In this document: positions 56,920 through 64,000 of the stretch, one piece after another
Layout of the letters: the number at the start of each line of letters is the position of its first letter
Numbering within the stretch: the stretch's first letter is position 1
Origin: Nocardia speluncae NBRC 108251
GTDB taxonomy: Bacteria; Actinomycetota; Actinomycetes; Mycobacteriales; Mycobacteriaceae
Length of the DNA: 64,000 nucleotides
Assembly: GCF_001613245.1 (NCBI RefSeq)
Contig: NZ_BDBZ01000034.1
Span: 1 to 64,000, forward strand
Direction of reading: 5' to 3'
Position numbers and translations under genes: made by a program
Notes under the pieces: model-generated
The model's database searches: none
Told to the model about the DNA's origin: nothing
What the model saw: the letters and a program-made list of their open reading frames with translations, nothing else

Positions 56920-57957
56920 GTGGCAGAACCAACGACGATGTCGGAATCGGCCCACCCGGACATGAAAACCGGATGGCCCGAGCGTGCGGCGAACGCCCGG
57001 CTGCACTACGTATCCGGTAAAGGCGGCACCGGTAAGTCCACGGTCGCCGGGGCGCTCGCGCTGGCGCTGGCCGCGGGTGGACGGCGTGTACTGCTGGTCG
57101 AGGTGGAGAACCGGCAATCGATCGCGCAACTGTTCGACCTGCCGCCGCTGCCCCCGACCGAAACGAAGATCGCCACCGCCGACGGTGGCGGCGAGGTCGT
57201 GGCCCTGGCACTCGATATCGAGCACGCCTTTCTCGAATACCTCGACATGTTCTACAACCTGGGGTTCGCGGGGCGTGCGATGCGCCGGATGGGGGCGATC
57301 GATTTCGTCACCACCATCGCGCCGGGCCTGCGCGATGTCATCCTGACCGGCAAGATCAAGGAATGCGTGGTGCGGGTCGATAGGCAGGGCTCGCCGGTCT
57401 ACGACGAGGTCGTGGTCGACGCCCCGCCGACCGGACGGATCGCGAGCTTCCTCGATGTCACCAAGGCGATGGCCGAACTCGCCAAGGGCGGCCCGATCGC
57501 CGGGCAGGCCGAGAGCGTATCCCGGCTGCTGCATTCGGATCAGACGATGATTCACCTGGTCACCCTCCTCGAGGCATTGCCCGTCCAGGAGACCCTCGAT
57601 GCCGTGGCCGAGTTGAGCGCAAACGATCTGCGCATCGGCAGTGTCATCGTCAATCGCGCCGCGCAGAGCCCGCTGAGCACGGAAACCCGTGCGGCCGCGG
57701 CCGCGGGCGAACTCGACACCGAGGCCGTCCGCACAGGTCTGGAAGCTGCCGGGATCACTCTGACGGCCGCCGACTTCGCCGGCCTGCTCACTGAGACGGT
57801 CGAGCATTCGACCATGTTGAGCGCCCAGGATCAGAGCGCCGCGGACCTGCTGGAACTGGATATCGCGCGACTGCAGCTACCCACCCTCGACGAGGGTATG
57901 GATCTGGGCGGCCTGTACGAACTGGCCTCCTACCTGACCGAACAGGGAGTCCGATGA
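56920..57957 (+). CDS. bagA: Get3/ArsA-like ATPase A
   Basis: Anion-pump-like P-loop ATPase of 345 residues. The deviant Walker A SGKGGTGKS (about 32-40) carries the signature lysine. It resembles Rv3679, which with Rv3680 forms the Get3-like pair described in mycobacteria. No membrane segment. The start is GTG 56920 (MAEPTTMSES); ATG 56938 is possible. It overlaps the next gene by 4 bases (ATGA), consistent with hetero-oligomer formation. Confidence 0.9.
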   Translation: MAEPTTMSESAHPDMKTGWPERAANARLHYVSGKGGTGKSTVAGALALALAAGGRRVLLVEVENRQSIAQLFDLPPLPPTETKIATADGGGEVVALALDIEHAFLEYLDMFYNLGFAGRAMRRMGAIDFVTTIAPGLRDVILTGKIKECVVRVDRQGSPVYDEVVVDAPPTGRIASFLDVTKAMAELAKGGPIAGQAESVSRLLHSDQTMIHLVTLLEALPVQETLDAVAELSANDLRIGSVIVNRAAQSPLSTETRAAAAAGELDTEAVRTGLEAAGITLTAADFAGLLTETVEHSTMLSAQDQSAADLLELDIARLQLPTLDEGMDLGGLYELASYLTEQGVR

Positions 57958-59093
57958 GCACCCGCCCGGCCGGCCCGGCGCCCCTGGACATCTCCGGCAT
58001 CCTCGCCGACCCCACCGCCCGGATCGTGGTGTGTTGCGGTTCCGGCGGCGTAGGCAAGACCACCACCGCCGCGGCAATTGCCTTGCAGGCGGCCGAACAG
58101 GGACGCAAGGTCGTGGTGCTCACTATCGACCCCGCGCGGCGACTGGCCCAGTCGCTGGGGGTGGCGGATCTGGACAACAGCCCGCAGCGGGTGGAGCTGG
58201 GCCCCGAGGTCAAAGGCGAACTGCACGCCATGATGCTGAACATGCGGCGCACATTCGACGAAATGGTGCTCGAACACACCACACCGGAGAAGGCCGAGCA
58301 GATCTTCGCCAACCCCTTCTATCAGGCAGTCGCCTCGTCGTTCGGTGGTACCCAGGAGTACATGGCGATGGAGAAACTGGGCCAGCTGGCGGGGCGAAAG
58401 GAATGGGACCTGATCGTCGTGGACACCCCGCCGTCGCGGAATGCGCTGGATTTCCTCGACGCACCGAAACGGCTGGGGACTTTCCTCGAAGGCCGCATGA
58501 TCCGGGTCATCATGGCGCCCGGCCGGGGGGTCGGGCGGTTCGTCACCGGCGCGATGAGTCTGGCTGTACGCGGGGTGTCGACCATTGTGGGCGGTCAGAT
58601 GCTCAAGGACGCCTCGAATTTCCTGCAATCGCTGGAATCGCTGTTCGGCGGCTTCCAGGAGCGGGCGAACCGGACGTTCGCGATGCTGGCCGAACCCGGC
58701 ACGCATTTCCTGGTGATCGCCGCCCCCGAACCCGACGCTCTACGCGAGGCATCGTTCTTCGTGGATCGGTTGTCGACCGAGCAGATGCCGCTGGCCGGGC
58801 TTGTGCTCAACCGGACCCACCCGGTGTTGTGCTCGCTTCCGGCCGATCACGCCTTGACTGCTGCCGACCGGCTCGGCGAATCCGATCCGCTGACCACCGG
58901 AGTGCTGCGCGTACACGCCCACCGGGTAGCGACTGCCCGGCGTGAGCAGCATCTACTGAACCGGTTCACCGGCGCACATCCGCGGGTGCCGCTGGTCTCG
59001 GTGACGGCGCTGCCCTTCGATGTCACCGATCTGTCCGCGTTGCGTGCGGTGGGGGCCCAGCTGGCGGGTACGGAGTCCGCGGCGGCCGGCTGA
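57954..59093 (+). CDS. bagB: Get3/ArsA-like ATPase B
   Basis: Second P-loop ATPase of 379 residues. Walker A is GSGGVGKTT at 29-37, with the signature lysine of the KGG motif missing, as in mycobacterial Rv3680. Switch regions follow (IDPARRLAQSLG, VVDTPPSRNALDFL). The two subunits therefore differ at the catalytic lysine, which suggests a regulatory/catalytic split. It ends before a bidirectional terminator. Confidence 0.92.
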   Translation: MSTRPAGPAPLDISGILADPTARIVVCCGSGGVGKTTTAAAIALQAAEQGRKVVVLTIDPARRLAQSLGVADLDNSPQRVELGPEVKGELHAMMLNMRRTFDEMVLEHTTPEKAEQIFANPFYQAVASSFGGTQEYMAMEKLGQLAGRKEWDLIVVDTPPSRNALDFLDAPKRLGTFLEGRMIRVIMAPGRGVGRFVTGAMSLAVRGVSTIVGGQMLKDASNFLQSLESLFGGFQERANRTFAMLAEPGTHFLVIAAPEPDALREASFFVDRLSTEQMPLAGLVLNRTHPVLCSLPADHALTAADRLGESDPLTTGVLRVHAHRVATARREQHLLNRFTGAHPRVPLVSVTALPFDVTDLSALRAVGAQLAGTESAAAG

Positions 59094-59129
59094 ACGGTTT
59101 CACCGCCGCGGATTTTCCGGGCGATCAAT

Positions 59130-59169
59130 CGGCCGCCGGGCATTCGGCGATTCGAATGCCCGGCGGCCG
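59130..59169. terminator. Bidirectional terminator bagB/whiB4
   Basis: Perfect 17-bp stem CGGCCGCCGGGCATTCG/CGAATGCCCGGCGGCCG with a 6-base loop, between the convergent genes. Confidence 0.8.
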
Positions 59170-59189
59170 GTAGTCCAATAGGGATACGG

Positions 59190-59513
59190 TTACATTGCCA
59201 TCAAGTGCTGGCGCTGGGCGTTGAAAAAATCCGCCCAGGAGTTCACTTCAGGATGCTGTTTGAGCAGCGCCCGTCGCTGCCGCTCGGTCATACCACCCCA
59301 CACTCCGAACTCGACCCTGTTGTCCAGTGCGTCCGCCCCGCACTCCATCAGGACCGGGCAGTGCCGGCAAATCGTCGCCGCCTTGCGCTGCGCCGCGCCG
59401 CGTACGAACAACTGATCTGGATCGACTTCCTTGCATCGGGCCTGGGAAACCCAGGCAATCCTTGCTTCGGCCTGCTCTACATCCAAGCGAGCGACGGGGG
59501 TTGTCATGTGCAT
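59190..59513 (-). CDS. whiB4: WhiB-family redox regulator (WhiB4-like)
   Basis: Iron-sulfur transcription regulator of 107 residues. The cluster cysteines are Cys27, Cys49, Cys52 and Cys58 (C-X21-C-X2-C-X5-C), followed by GVWGGMTERQRR, the turn and basic DNA-binding part. It corresponds to Rv3681c, which senses oxygen and NO. Start is ATG 59513, or the ATG two codons later. Divergent from ponA2. Confidence 0.93.
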   Translation of the reverse strand: MHMTTPVARLDVEQAEARIAWVSQARCKEVDPDQLFVRGAAQRKAATICRHCPVLMECGADALDNRVEFGVWGGMTERQRRALLKQHPEVNSWADFFNAQRQHLMAM

Positions 59514-59862
59514 TTGGTGTGCCCCTTTGCCAGTCCGAACACCGGGTCACGGCGCTCCGGAATCGCGTGCACTCCGCAGCAACCCGAACCCCGCTGCGAA
59601 GTGCACCACATTCCACATTGAGTGTTAGCTCTATCACACTGAGCTCTCAATCTAGGTAAAGGTATGCCGCTAGCGCAAGACCGGATGATGACTTTTTGGT
59701 ACGTCCGTCCCTCCAGCCCAACGACTGTCGCCCGCCCACACGGGCGAATCCGCACGTCAAGCGGGTTCCCTCGATTCGGGCCCGTAATCGGCGAATCCGG
59801 ATACACAACACCTGATGTCCACACTTCACGGAAGCCGGACGGCCACCCTCTACCCTGGTGCT
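59514..59862. other. Divergent promoter region whiB4/ponA2
   Basis: About 349 bases. It holds the candidate CRP site (59623-59638). Near 59850 TACCCT precedes the ponA2 GTG by 6 bases with no ribosome-binding site, as in leaderless messages. No gene seen. Confidence 0.5.
59623..59638. promoter_or_regulatory. Candidate CRP site upstream of whiB4
   Basis: TGTTA-GCTCTA-TCACA is one base from the TGTGA-N6-TCACA consensus, 110 bases before the whiB4 start and 225 before ponA2. The crp gene is in the same window. Confidence 0.55.
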
Positions 59863-62250
59863 GTGCCGATCACACGTGCGCTCCTCAAGCTGGCGGGCAG
59901 CTGTGTACTCGCCTCCGTACTCGTTGCCGGAATGTTGTTCCCGGTCGCCGGAGGTTTCGGATTCGTCTCGAACCGCGCCGCCGACGCTGTCGACAATGTG
60001 TCGGCGGAACTGGTCGAGGGAACCGTGCCGGCCGTCTCCACCATGGTGGACGCGGCCGGTAACCCCATCGCCTACCTGTACGAGCAGCGCCGCTTCGAAG
60101 TGCCCAGCGACCAGATATCCAACGATATGAAGCTGGCCATCGTCTCCATCGAGGACAAACGCTTCGCCGACCATCACGGTGTCGACTGGCAGGGCACCAT
60201 CCGTGCCTTCCTCACGAACACCAGCAGCGGCGAGGTGCAGCAGGGTGCCTCCACGCTCGACCAGCAGTACGTGAAAAACTTCAACCTGCTGGTGGTCGCG
60301 AAAACCGATGCCGAACGCCGGGCCGCCATCGAGACCACTCCCGCGCGCAAGATCCGCGAGATCCGCATGGCGCTGACGCTGGACAAAGAGCTCAGCAAGG
60401 ACGAAGTCCTCACCCGGTATCTGAACCTGGTCCCGTTCGGCAACTCCTCCTACGGCATCCAGGACGCCTCCCAGACCTACTTCGGTATCGATGCGAAGGA
60501 CCTGAACGTCGCGCAAGCGGCGATGCTCGCGGGGATGGTGCAGAGCAGTTCGAAACTGAACCCCTACACCAACCCGGAGGGCGTGACCGACCGCCGCAAC
60601 ACCGTCCTGGACACCATGATCCAGAACATCCCCAGCCGGGCCGAGGAGTTCCGGGCCGCTAAGGCCCAGCCGCTGGGCGTGCTGCCCGAACCGAAGGGCC
60701 TGCCGCAGGGCTGTATCGCGGCCGACGACCGCGGTTTCTTCTGCGACTACGCGCTGCAGTATCTTGCCAAGGCCGGGCTGAGCCAGGAACAGATCCAGAA
60801 GGGCGGATACCTGATCCGCACCACCCTGGACCCTGTCGTGCAGGACGCGGTGAAACGTTCCCTCGCCGAGCACGCCGACTCACAACTGCCGAATATCGCC
60901 GAGGTCATGTCGCTGATCGGCCCGGGTAAGGACAAACATCCACTACTGGCGATGGCCAGCAGCCGCACCTACGGCCTCAACCGGGAAGCCCACGAGACGC
61001 TGCTCGCCCAGCCGTATTCGATGGTCGGCGACGGCGCGGGATCGGTGTTCAAACTGTTCACCACGGCGGCGGCGATGGAGAAGGGTATGGGCACCAACGC
61101 CCAGCTCGACGTTCCGGGCCGGTTCGACGCCCGCGGGATGGGTAACGGCGGCGCCCCCGGTTGCCCGCCCGCCACCTACTGCGTCGAGAACGCCGGTAAC
61201 TACAAGTCGCCGATGTCGGTGACCGAGGCGCTGGCCACGTCCCCCAACACGGCCTTCGTGAAACTCATCCAGGCCGTCGGCGTCACCCCGACCGTGGATA
61301 TGGCGGTACGGCTCGGCCTGCGTTCCTACACCGAACCCGGGACCTCCGGTTTCGACAACCAGAGCCTGGCCGACATGATCAAGGGCCAGAACCTCGGTTC
61401 GTTCACGCTCGGCCCTGTCGCGGTGAATCCGCTGGAGCTGTCGAACGTGGCGGCCACCTTGGCGTCCGGCGGGACATGGTGCCCGCCGTCGCCTGTCGCA
61501 GAGGTGATCGACCGGTACGGCAAACCGGTGCCGCTCACCGAACAGGCCTGCGAGCAGGTCGTCGAACCGGGGCTGGCCGACACTCTGGCCAACGCGATGG
61601 GCAAGGACCACGATCCGGGCGGTACCGCCGGGGCCGCTGCGGCCGCGACCGGCTGGCAAGGGCCCGTGGCCGCGAAGACCGGAACCACCGAAAGCCACCG
61701 CTCTTCGGCGTTCGTCGGTTTCACCAATTCGATGGCGGGTGCGGCCTACATCTACGGCGACAGCCCCACACCCGGCGAGATCTGCTCCTTCCCACTGCGC
61801 AACTGCCCGGCCAGCGATGCCAACGGCCTGTTCGGCGGTAACGAGCCCGCCAGGAGCTGGTTCAAAGCCGTCAAGGAGGCCTCGGCGAACTTCCCGCCGC
61901 CGGCCCTGCCTCCGGTGGACGAGAAGTATGTCCGCGGCGCGGAGAACGCCCAGGTCCCCGATGTGGTCGGGATGACGGCGGGCGAGGCGACCGGTGCGCT
62001 CACCGGCGCCGGTTTCAAGGTCACCTCGGTGACTTCGCCCGGCTCGGCTCCGAAGGGCACTGTCACCGGGTCGACCCCGAACGGTTCGGCGATTCCGGGT
62101 TCGCAGGTGACGATCTATCTCAGCGACGGCACCATCCGGCAGGCGCCCGAGCCGGGGCGCCCGCCCGCCGCGCCGCCGAACGCCCCAGGGCTGCCACCGC
62201 TGCCGCCGTTCCTGCCGCCGATCCCTATACCGGTACCGATACCCCGGTGA
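59863..62250 (+). CDS. ponA2: Bifunctional class A penicillin-binding protein
   Basis: Peptidoglycan polymerase of 795 residues with a membrane anchor, transglycosylase and transpeptidase. Anchor helix at about 9-30. Transglycosylase: IEDKRF with Glu97, then GASTLDQQYVKN. Transpeptidase: SVFK at Ser394-Lys397, SPN in ATSPNTAF, KTG at 605-607. A PASTA domain (about 698-765, QVPDVVGMTAGEAT) and a proline-rich end follow. GTG 59863 gives MPITRALLKLAGS, like mycobacterial PonA2; ATG 59815 is the alternative. Confidence 0.93.
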   Translation: MPITRALLKLAGSCVLASVLVAGMLFPVAGGFGFVSNRAADAVDNVSAELVEGTVPAVSTMVDAAGNPIAYLYEQRRFEVPSDQISNDMKLAIVSIEDKRFADHHGVDWQGTIRAFLTNTSSGEVQQGASTLDQQYVKNFNLLVVAKTDAERRAAIETTPARKIREIRMALTLDKELSKDEVLTRYLNLVPFGNSSYGIQDASQTYFGIDAKDLNVAQAAMLAGMVQSSSKLNPYTNPEGVTDRRNTVLDTMIQNIPSRAEEFRAAKAQPLGVLPEPKGLPQGCIAADDRGFFCDYALQYLAKAGLSQEQIQKGGYLIRTTLDPVVQDAVKRSLAEHADSQLPNIAEVMSLIGPGKDKHPLLAMASSRTYGLNREAHETLLAQPYSMVGDGAGSVFKLFTTAAAMEKGMGTNAQLDVPGRFDARGMGNGGAPGCPPATYCVENAGNYKSPMSVTEALATSPNTAFVKLIQAVGVTPTVDMAVRLGLRSYTEPGTSGFDNQSLADMIKGQNLGSFTLGPVAVNPLELSNVAATLASGGTWCPPSPVAEVIDRYGKPVPLTEQACEQVVEPGLADTLANAMGKDHDPGGTAGAAAAATGWQGPVAAKTGTTESHRSSAFVGFTNSMAGAAYIYGDSPTPGEICSFPLRNCPASDANGLFGGNEPARSWFKAVKEASANFPPPALPPVDEKYVRGAENAQVPDVVGMTAGEATGALTGAGFKVTSVTSPGSAPKGTVTGSTPNGSAIPGSQVTIYLSDGTIRQAPEPGRPPAAPPNAPGLPPLPPFLPPIPIPVPIPR

Positions 62251-62255
62251 TCTCC

Positions 62256-62282
62256 GGCGTTGAAGGTATGGCGGGCAACGCC
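62256..62282. terminator. Hairpin between ponA2 and yqeY
   Basis: GGCGTTG/CAACGCC, 7-bp stem with a 13-base loop, 5 bases after the ponA2 stop, between convergent genes. Confidence 0.35.
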
Positions 62283-62746
62283 TAGAGCCGCGCCTTCACC
62301 GCCGCCGAGATCCGGGAACCATCGGCCTTCCCTGCGGCCAGCCCGTTCGCGACTTTCATGACCTGTCCCATCTGCCGTTTACCCGGCCGCTCGCCCAGAT
62401 CCTCCGCGACCTGGGCGATTGCAGTATCGGCAAGATCGGCAACCTCCGCGTCGGTCAACTGGGTGGGCAGATATTCGTCGATGATCCGTGCCTCGGCGTG
62501 CTCGTTTGCCGCCAGCTCGCCACGCCCGGCCTGGGTGTAGACCTCCGCGGCCTCGTTGCGTTTCTTCGACTCCTTGGTCAGCACCGCGACGACCTCGGCA
62601 TCGGAGAGTTCCCGGGCTTCCTTGCCGGCTACCTCGGCCATCTGCACGGCGGCGAGCAGCATCCGCAGCGTATTGAGCCGAAGCGGATCCTTCGCTTTCA
62701 TCGCGGCGGTCATATCGGCGCGTAGCCTCGTTTTCAGTTCCGACAT
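62282..62746 (-). CDS. GatB/YqeY domain protein
   Basis: YqeY-like protein of 154 residues, all alpha-helical, with the pattern LRADMTAAMKAKDPLRLNTLR at the start, EYLPTQLTD in the middle and GQVMKVANGLAAGKADGSRIS at the end. The domain is the C-terminal tRNA-binding part of GatB found alone; its function is unknown. The ATG at 62746 starts the family sequence. Confidence 0.92.
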   Translation of the reverse strand: MSELKTRLRADMTAAMKAKDPLRLNTLRMLLAAVQMAEVAGKEARELSDAEVVAVLTKESKKRNEAAEVYTQAGRGELAANEHAEARIIDEYLPTQLTDAEVADLADTAIAQVAEDLGERPGKRQMGQVMKVANGLAAGKADGSRISAAVKARL

Positions 62747-62950
62747 GGGCGCAACGGTAGCCGCTGCACCACGCCACGCCCATCGGATTATCCTTCCGCG
62801 CCGGGCGTGTCCACCTGCGGTGATCGGATCGTTTCCCGAGGCCACGGGCTCGGTGCGGACAGAAGTGCACAGGTGATCCGCTCGCTACGGCAGCGTTGCT
62901 GTGGTTCAACACGCTGCGCACTGCGCCTGCTGGTCACCTATGCTGGGCAA

Positions 62951-63910
62951 ATGCCCGTGATCTCGACGTCGGCCCTGCGCCGGACCGCGCTCGGCGCAGC
63001 CGGAGCCGCGGCTGCCGGAGTCGGCTACGCCTCACTGATCGAACGCAATGCCTTTGTTCTCCGCGAAGCCACCATGCCGGTACTGCGGCCAGGCTCCGCT
63101 CCACTGCGGATACTGCATATCAGCGATCTGCACATGACCCCCGGGCAGAAGCTCAAACAGCAGTGGTTGCGCGAACTCGACCGCCTGGAACCGGACCTGG
63201 TGATCAACACCGGCGACAATCTGTCCCACCAGAAGGCCGTACCGGCGGTGGTGCAGTCACTCGGTCCGCTGTTGTCGCGCCCCGGCCTGTTCGTATTCGG
63301 CAGCAACGACTATTTCGCGCCGGTGCCGAAGAACCCGCTGAAGTACTTCGACAAGAATCACAAGCGGGTACACGGTGCCCCGCTGCCGTGGAAGGATCTT
63401 CGCGCGGCGTTCACCGAACGCGGCTGGCTGGATCTCACCCACATCCGCCGCGATATCGAGGTGGGCGGTATCAGAATCGCCAGTGCGGGCGTCGACGACC
63501 CGCATATGCAGCGCGACCGCTACGACACCATCGCCGGCGCTCCGAATCCGCTGGCCGATCTACGGCTCGGTCTCACGCATTCGCCGGAGCCGCGGGTACT
63601 GGACCGTTTCGCCGAGGACGGCTACGACCTGGTCCTCGCCGGCCATACGCACGGCGGCCAGTTGTGCCTGCCCGGTTACGGCGCCCTGGTGACCAATTGC
63701 GATATCGACCGCTCCCGCGTGAAGGGGCCGTCCAAATGGGGCGCCCACACCCGGCTGCACGTCTCCGCCGGTATCGGCACCTCACCGTGGGCGCCCTACC
63801 GTTTCTGCTGCCGTCCCGAAGCGACTCTGCTCACCCTGGTGGCGGTGCCGCCGAAGAAATCGGCCACCGACTCCGGCCGCGTCTCGACCTCGCAGGCAGT
63901 GGCCGGATAG
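62951..63910 (+). CDS. Membrane-anchored metallophosphoesterase
   Basis: Calcineurin-like phosphoesterase of 319 residues. The N-terminal segment with RRTALGAAGAAAAGVGYASL looks like a signal anchor or twin-arginine-like export signal. Metal motifs are ISDLHM (Asp59, His61), NTGDN (Asp89), GSND and GHTHGGQ. It resembles Rv3683 and YkuE-type enzymes acting outside the membrane. Start is ATG at 62951. Confidence 0.9.
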   Translation: MPVISTSALRRTALGAAGAAAAGVGYASLIERNAFVLREATMPVLRPGSAPLRILHISDLHMTPGQKLKQQWLRELDRLEPDLVINTGDNLSHQKAVPAVVQSLGPLLSRPGLFVFGSNDYFAPVPKNPLKYFDKNHKRVHGAPLPWKDLRAAFTERGWLDLTHIRRDIEVGGIRIASAGVDDPHMQRDRYDTIAGAPNPLADLRLGLTHSPEPRVLDRFAEDGYDLVLAGHTHGGQLCLPGYGALVTNCDIDRSRVKGPSKWGAHTRLHVSAGIGTSPWAPYRFCCRPEATLLTLVAVPPKKSATDSGRVSTSQAVAG

Positions 63911-63925
63911 GCTCTGCCGTTCGGA

Positions 63926-63954
63926 AAACCGGCCTCGAGCTGCCGGTTTCTTTT
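63926..63954 (+). terminator. Rho-independent terminator
   Basis: AAACCGGC/GCCGGTTT 8-bp stem with an 8-base loop, then CTTTT, 16 bases after the metallophosphoesterase stop. The clearest T-tract terminator in the window. Confidence 0.75.
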
Positions 63955-63994
63955 CCGGACCGGACCTGGGGTAAGCTTCCTCAGGTCCGCTTCA

Positions 63995-64000
63995 CGGGGT
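63995..64000 (+). tRNA. Possible 5' end of tRNA-Pro, cut by the window edge
   Basis: The last six bases CGGGGT equal the first bases of actinobacterial tRNA-Pro, which in mycobacteria follows this phosphoesterase gene, from memory. TAAGCT about 20 bases upstream could be a -10 box. Six bases are not proof. Confidence 0.3.

Overview
The window is high-GC actinobacterial DNA. It carries mycolic-acid-group hallmarks (whiB4, ponA2, marP, crp, paired Get3-like ATPases) and many GTG starts, and most operons use 1-4 bp ATGA/GTGA overlaps. The gene order closely follows, from memory, the Mycobacterium tuberculosis segment around Rv3626c-Rv3683. The frequent GATATC-type codons and the extra metabolic genes suggest Nocardia or a close relative. 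This is an inference from synteny and style, not a database match.

Region 1 (1-3.6 kb) is core: a zinc metalloprotease, dacB and ppa. Region 2 (3.6-22.9 kb) is accessory. It holds a dienoyl-CoA isomerase-like gene, a YbaK-like editing protein and a flavin reductase. It also holds a 1305-residue Pls/PosA-type NRPS (one adenylation domain, one carrier domain, six membrane helices with left-handed beta-helix units) translationally coupled to an M1 metallopeptidase. These are followed by alpha/beta hydrolases, oxidoreductases, a TetR-controlled membrane pair with palindromic operators, a secreted lipase and a MerR/NmrA divergent pair. The pair is surrounded by gene remnants and lies next to tRNA-Thr.

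Region 3 (22.9-31.5 kb) is core DNA maintenance: tRNA-Thr, holB, a DinB-fold protein, topA, cspA and an MrfA-type helicase. Region 4 (31.7-37 kb) is a complete-looking actinobacterial tad pilus operon (ssaB/tadZ-like, tadA, tadB, tadC, a Flp-like pilin and two TadE-like minor proteins). Upstream of it is a stretch with several competing inverted repeats, then a HAD-IB phosphatase. A protein with a degenerate Fic-like core follows, then the dppABCD peptide importer, divergent from acs.

Region 5 (46.8-64 kb) is the conserved envelope and stress block: nhaA, a holin-like protein, an ephE-like hydrolase, the marP/nudix/tlpA/nth operon, a small membrane protein, crp, an MBL hydrolase, a DUF4177/ridA pair and bagA/bagB. 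It continues with whiB4, ponA2, yqeY and a metallophosphoesterase, and ends with what may be the first bases of a tRNA-Pro. Candidate CRP sites lie upstream of crp and in the whiB4-ponA2 region. Strong hairpin terminators separate most convergent or tandem units. I see no rRNA, CRISPR array, intact insertion sequence or prophage.
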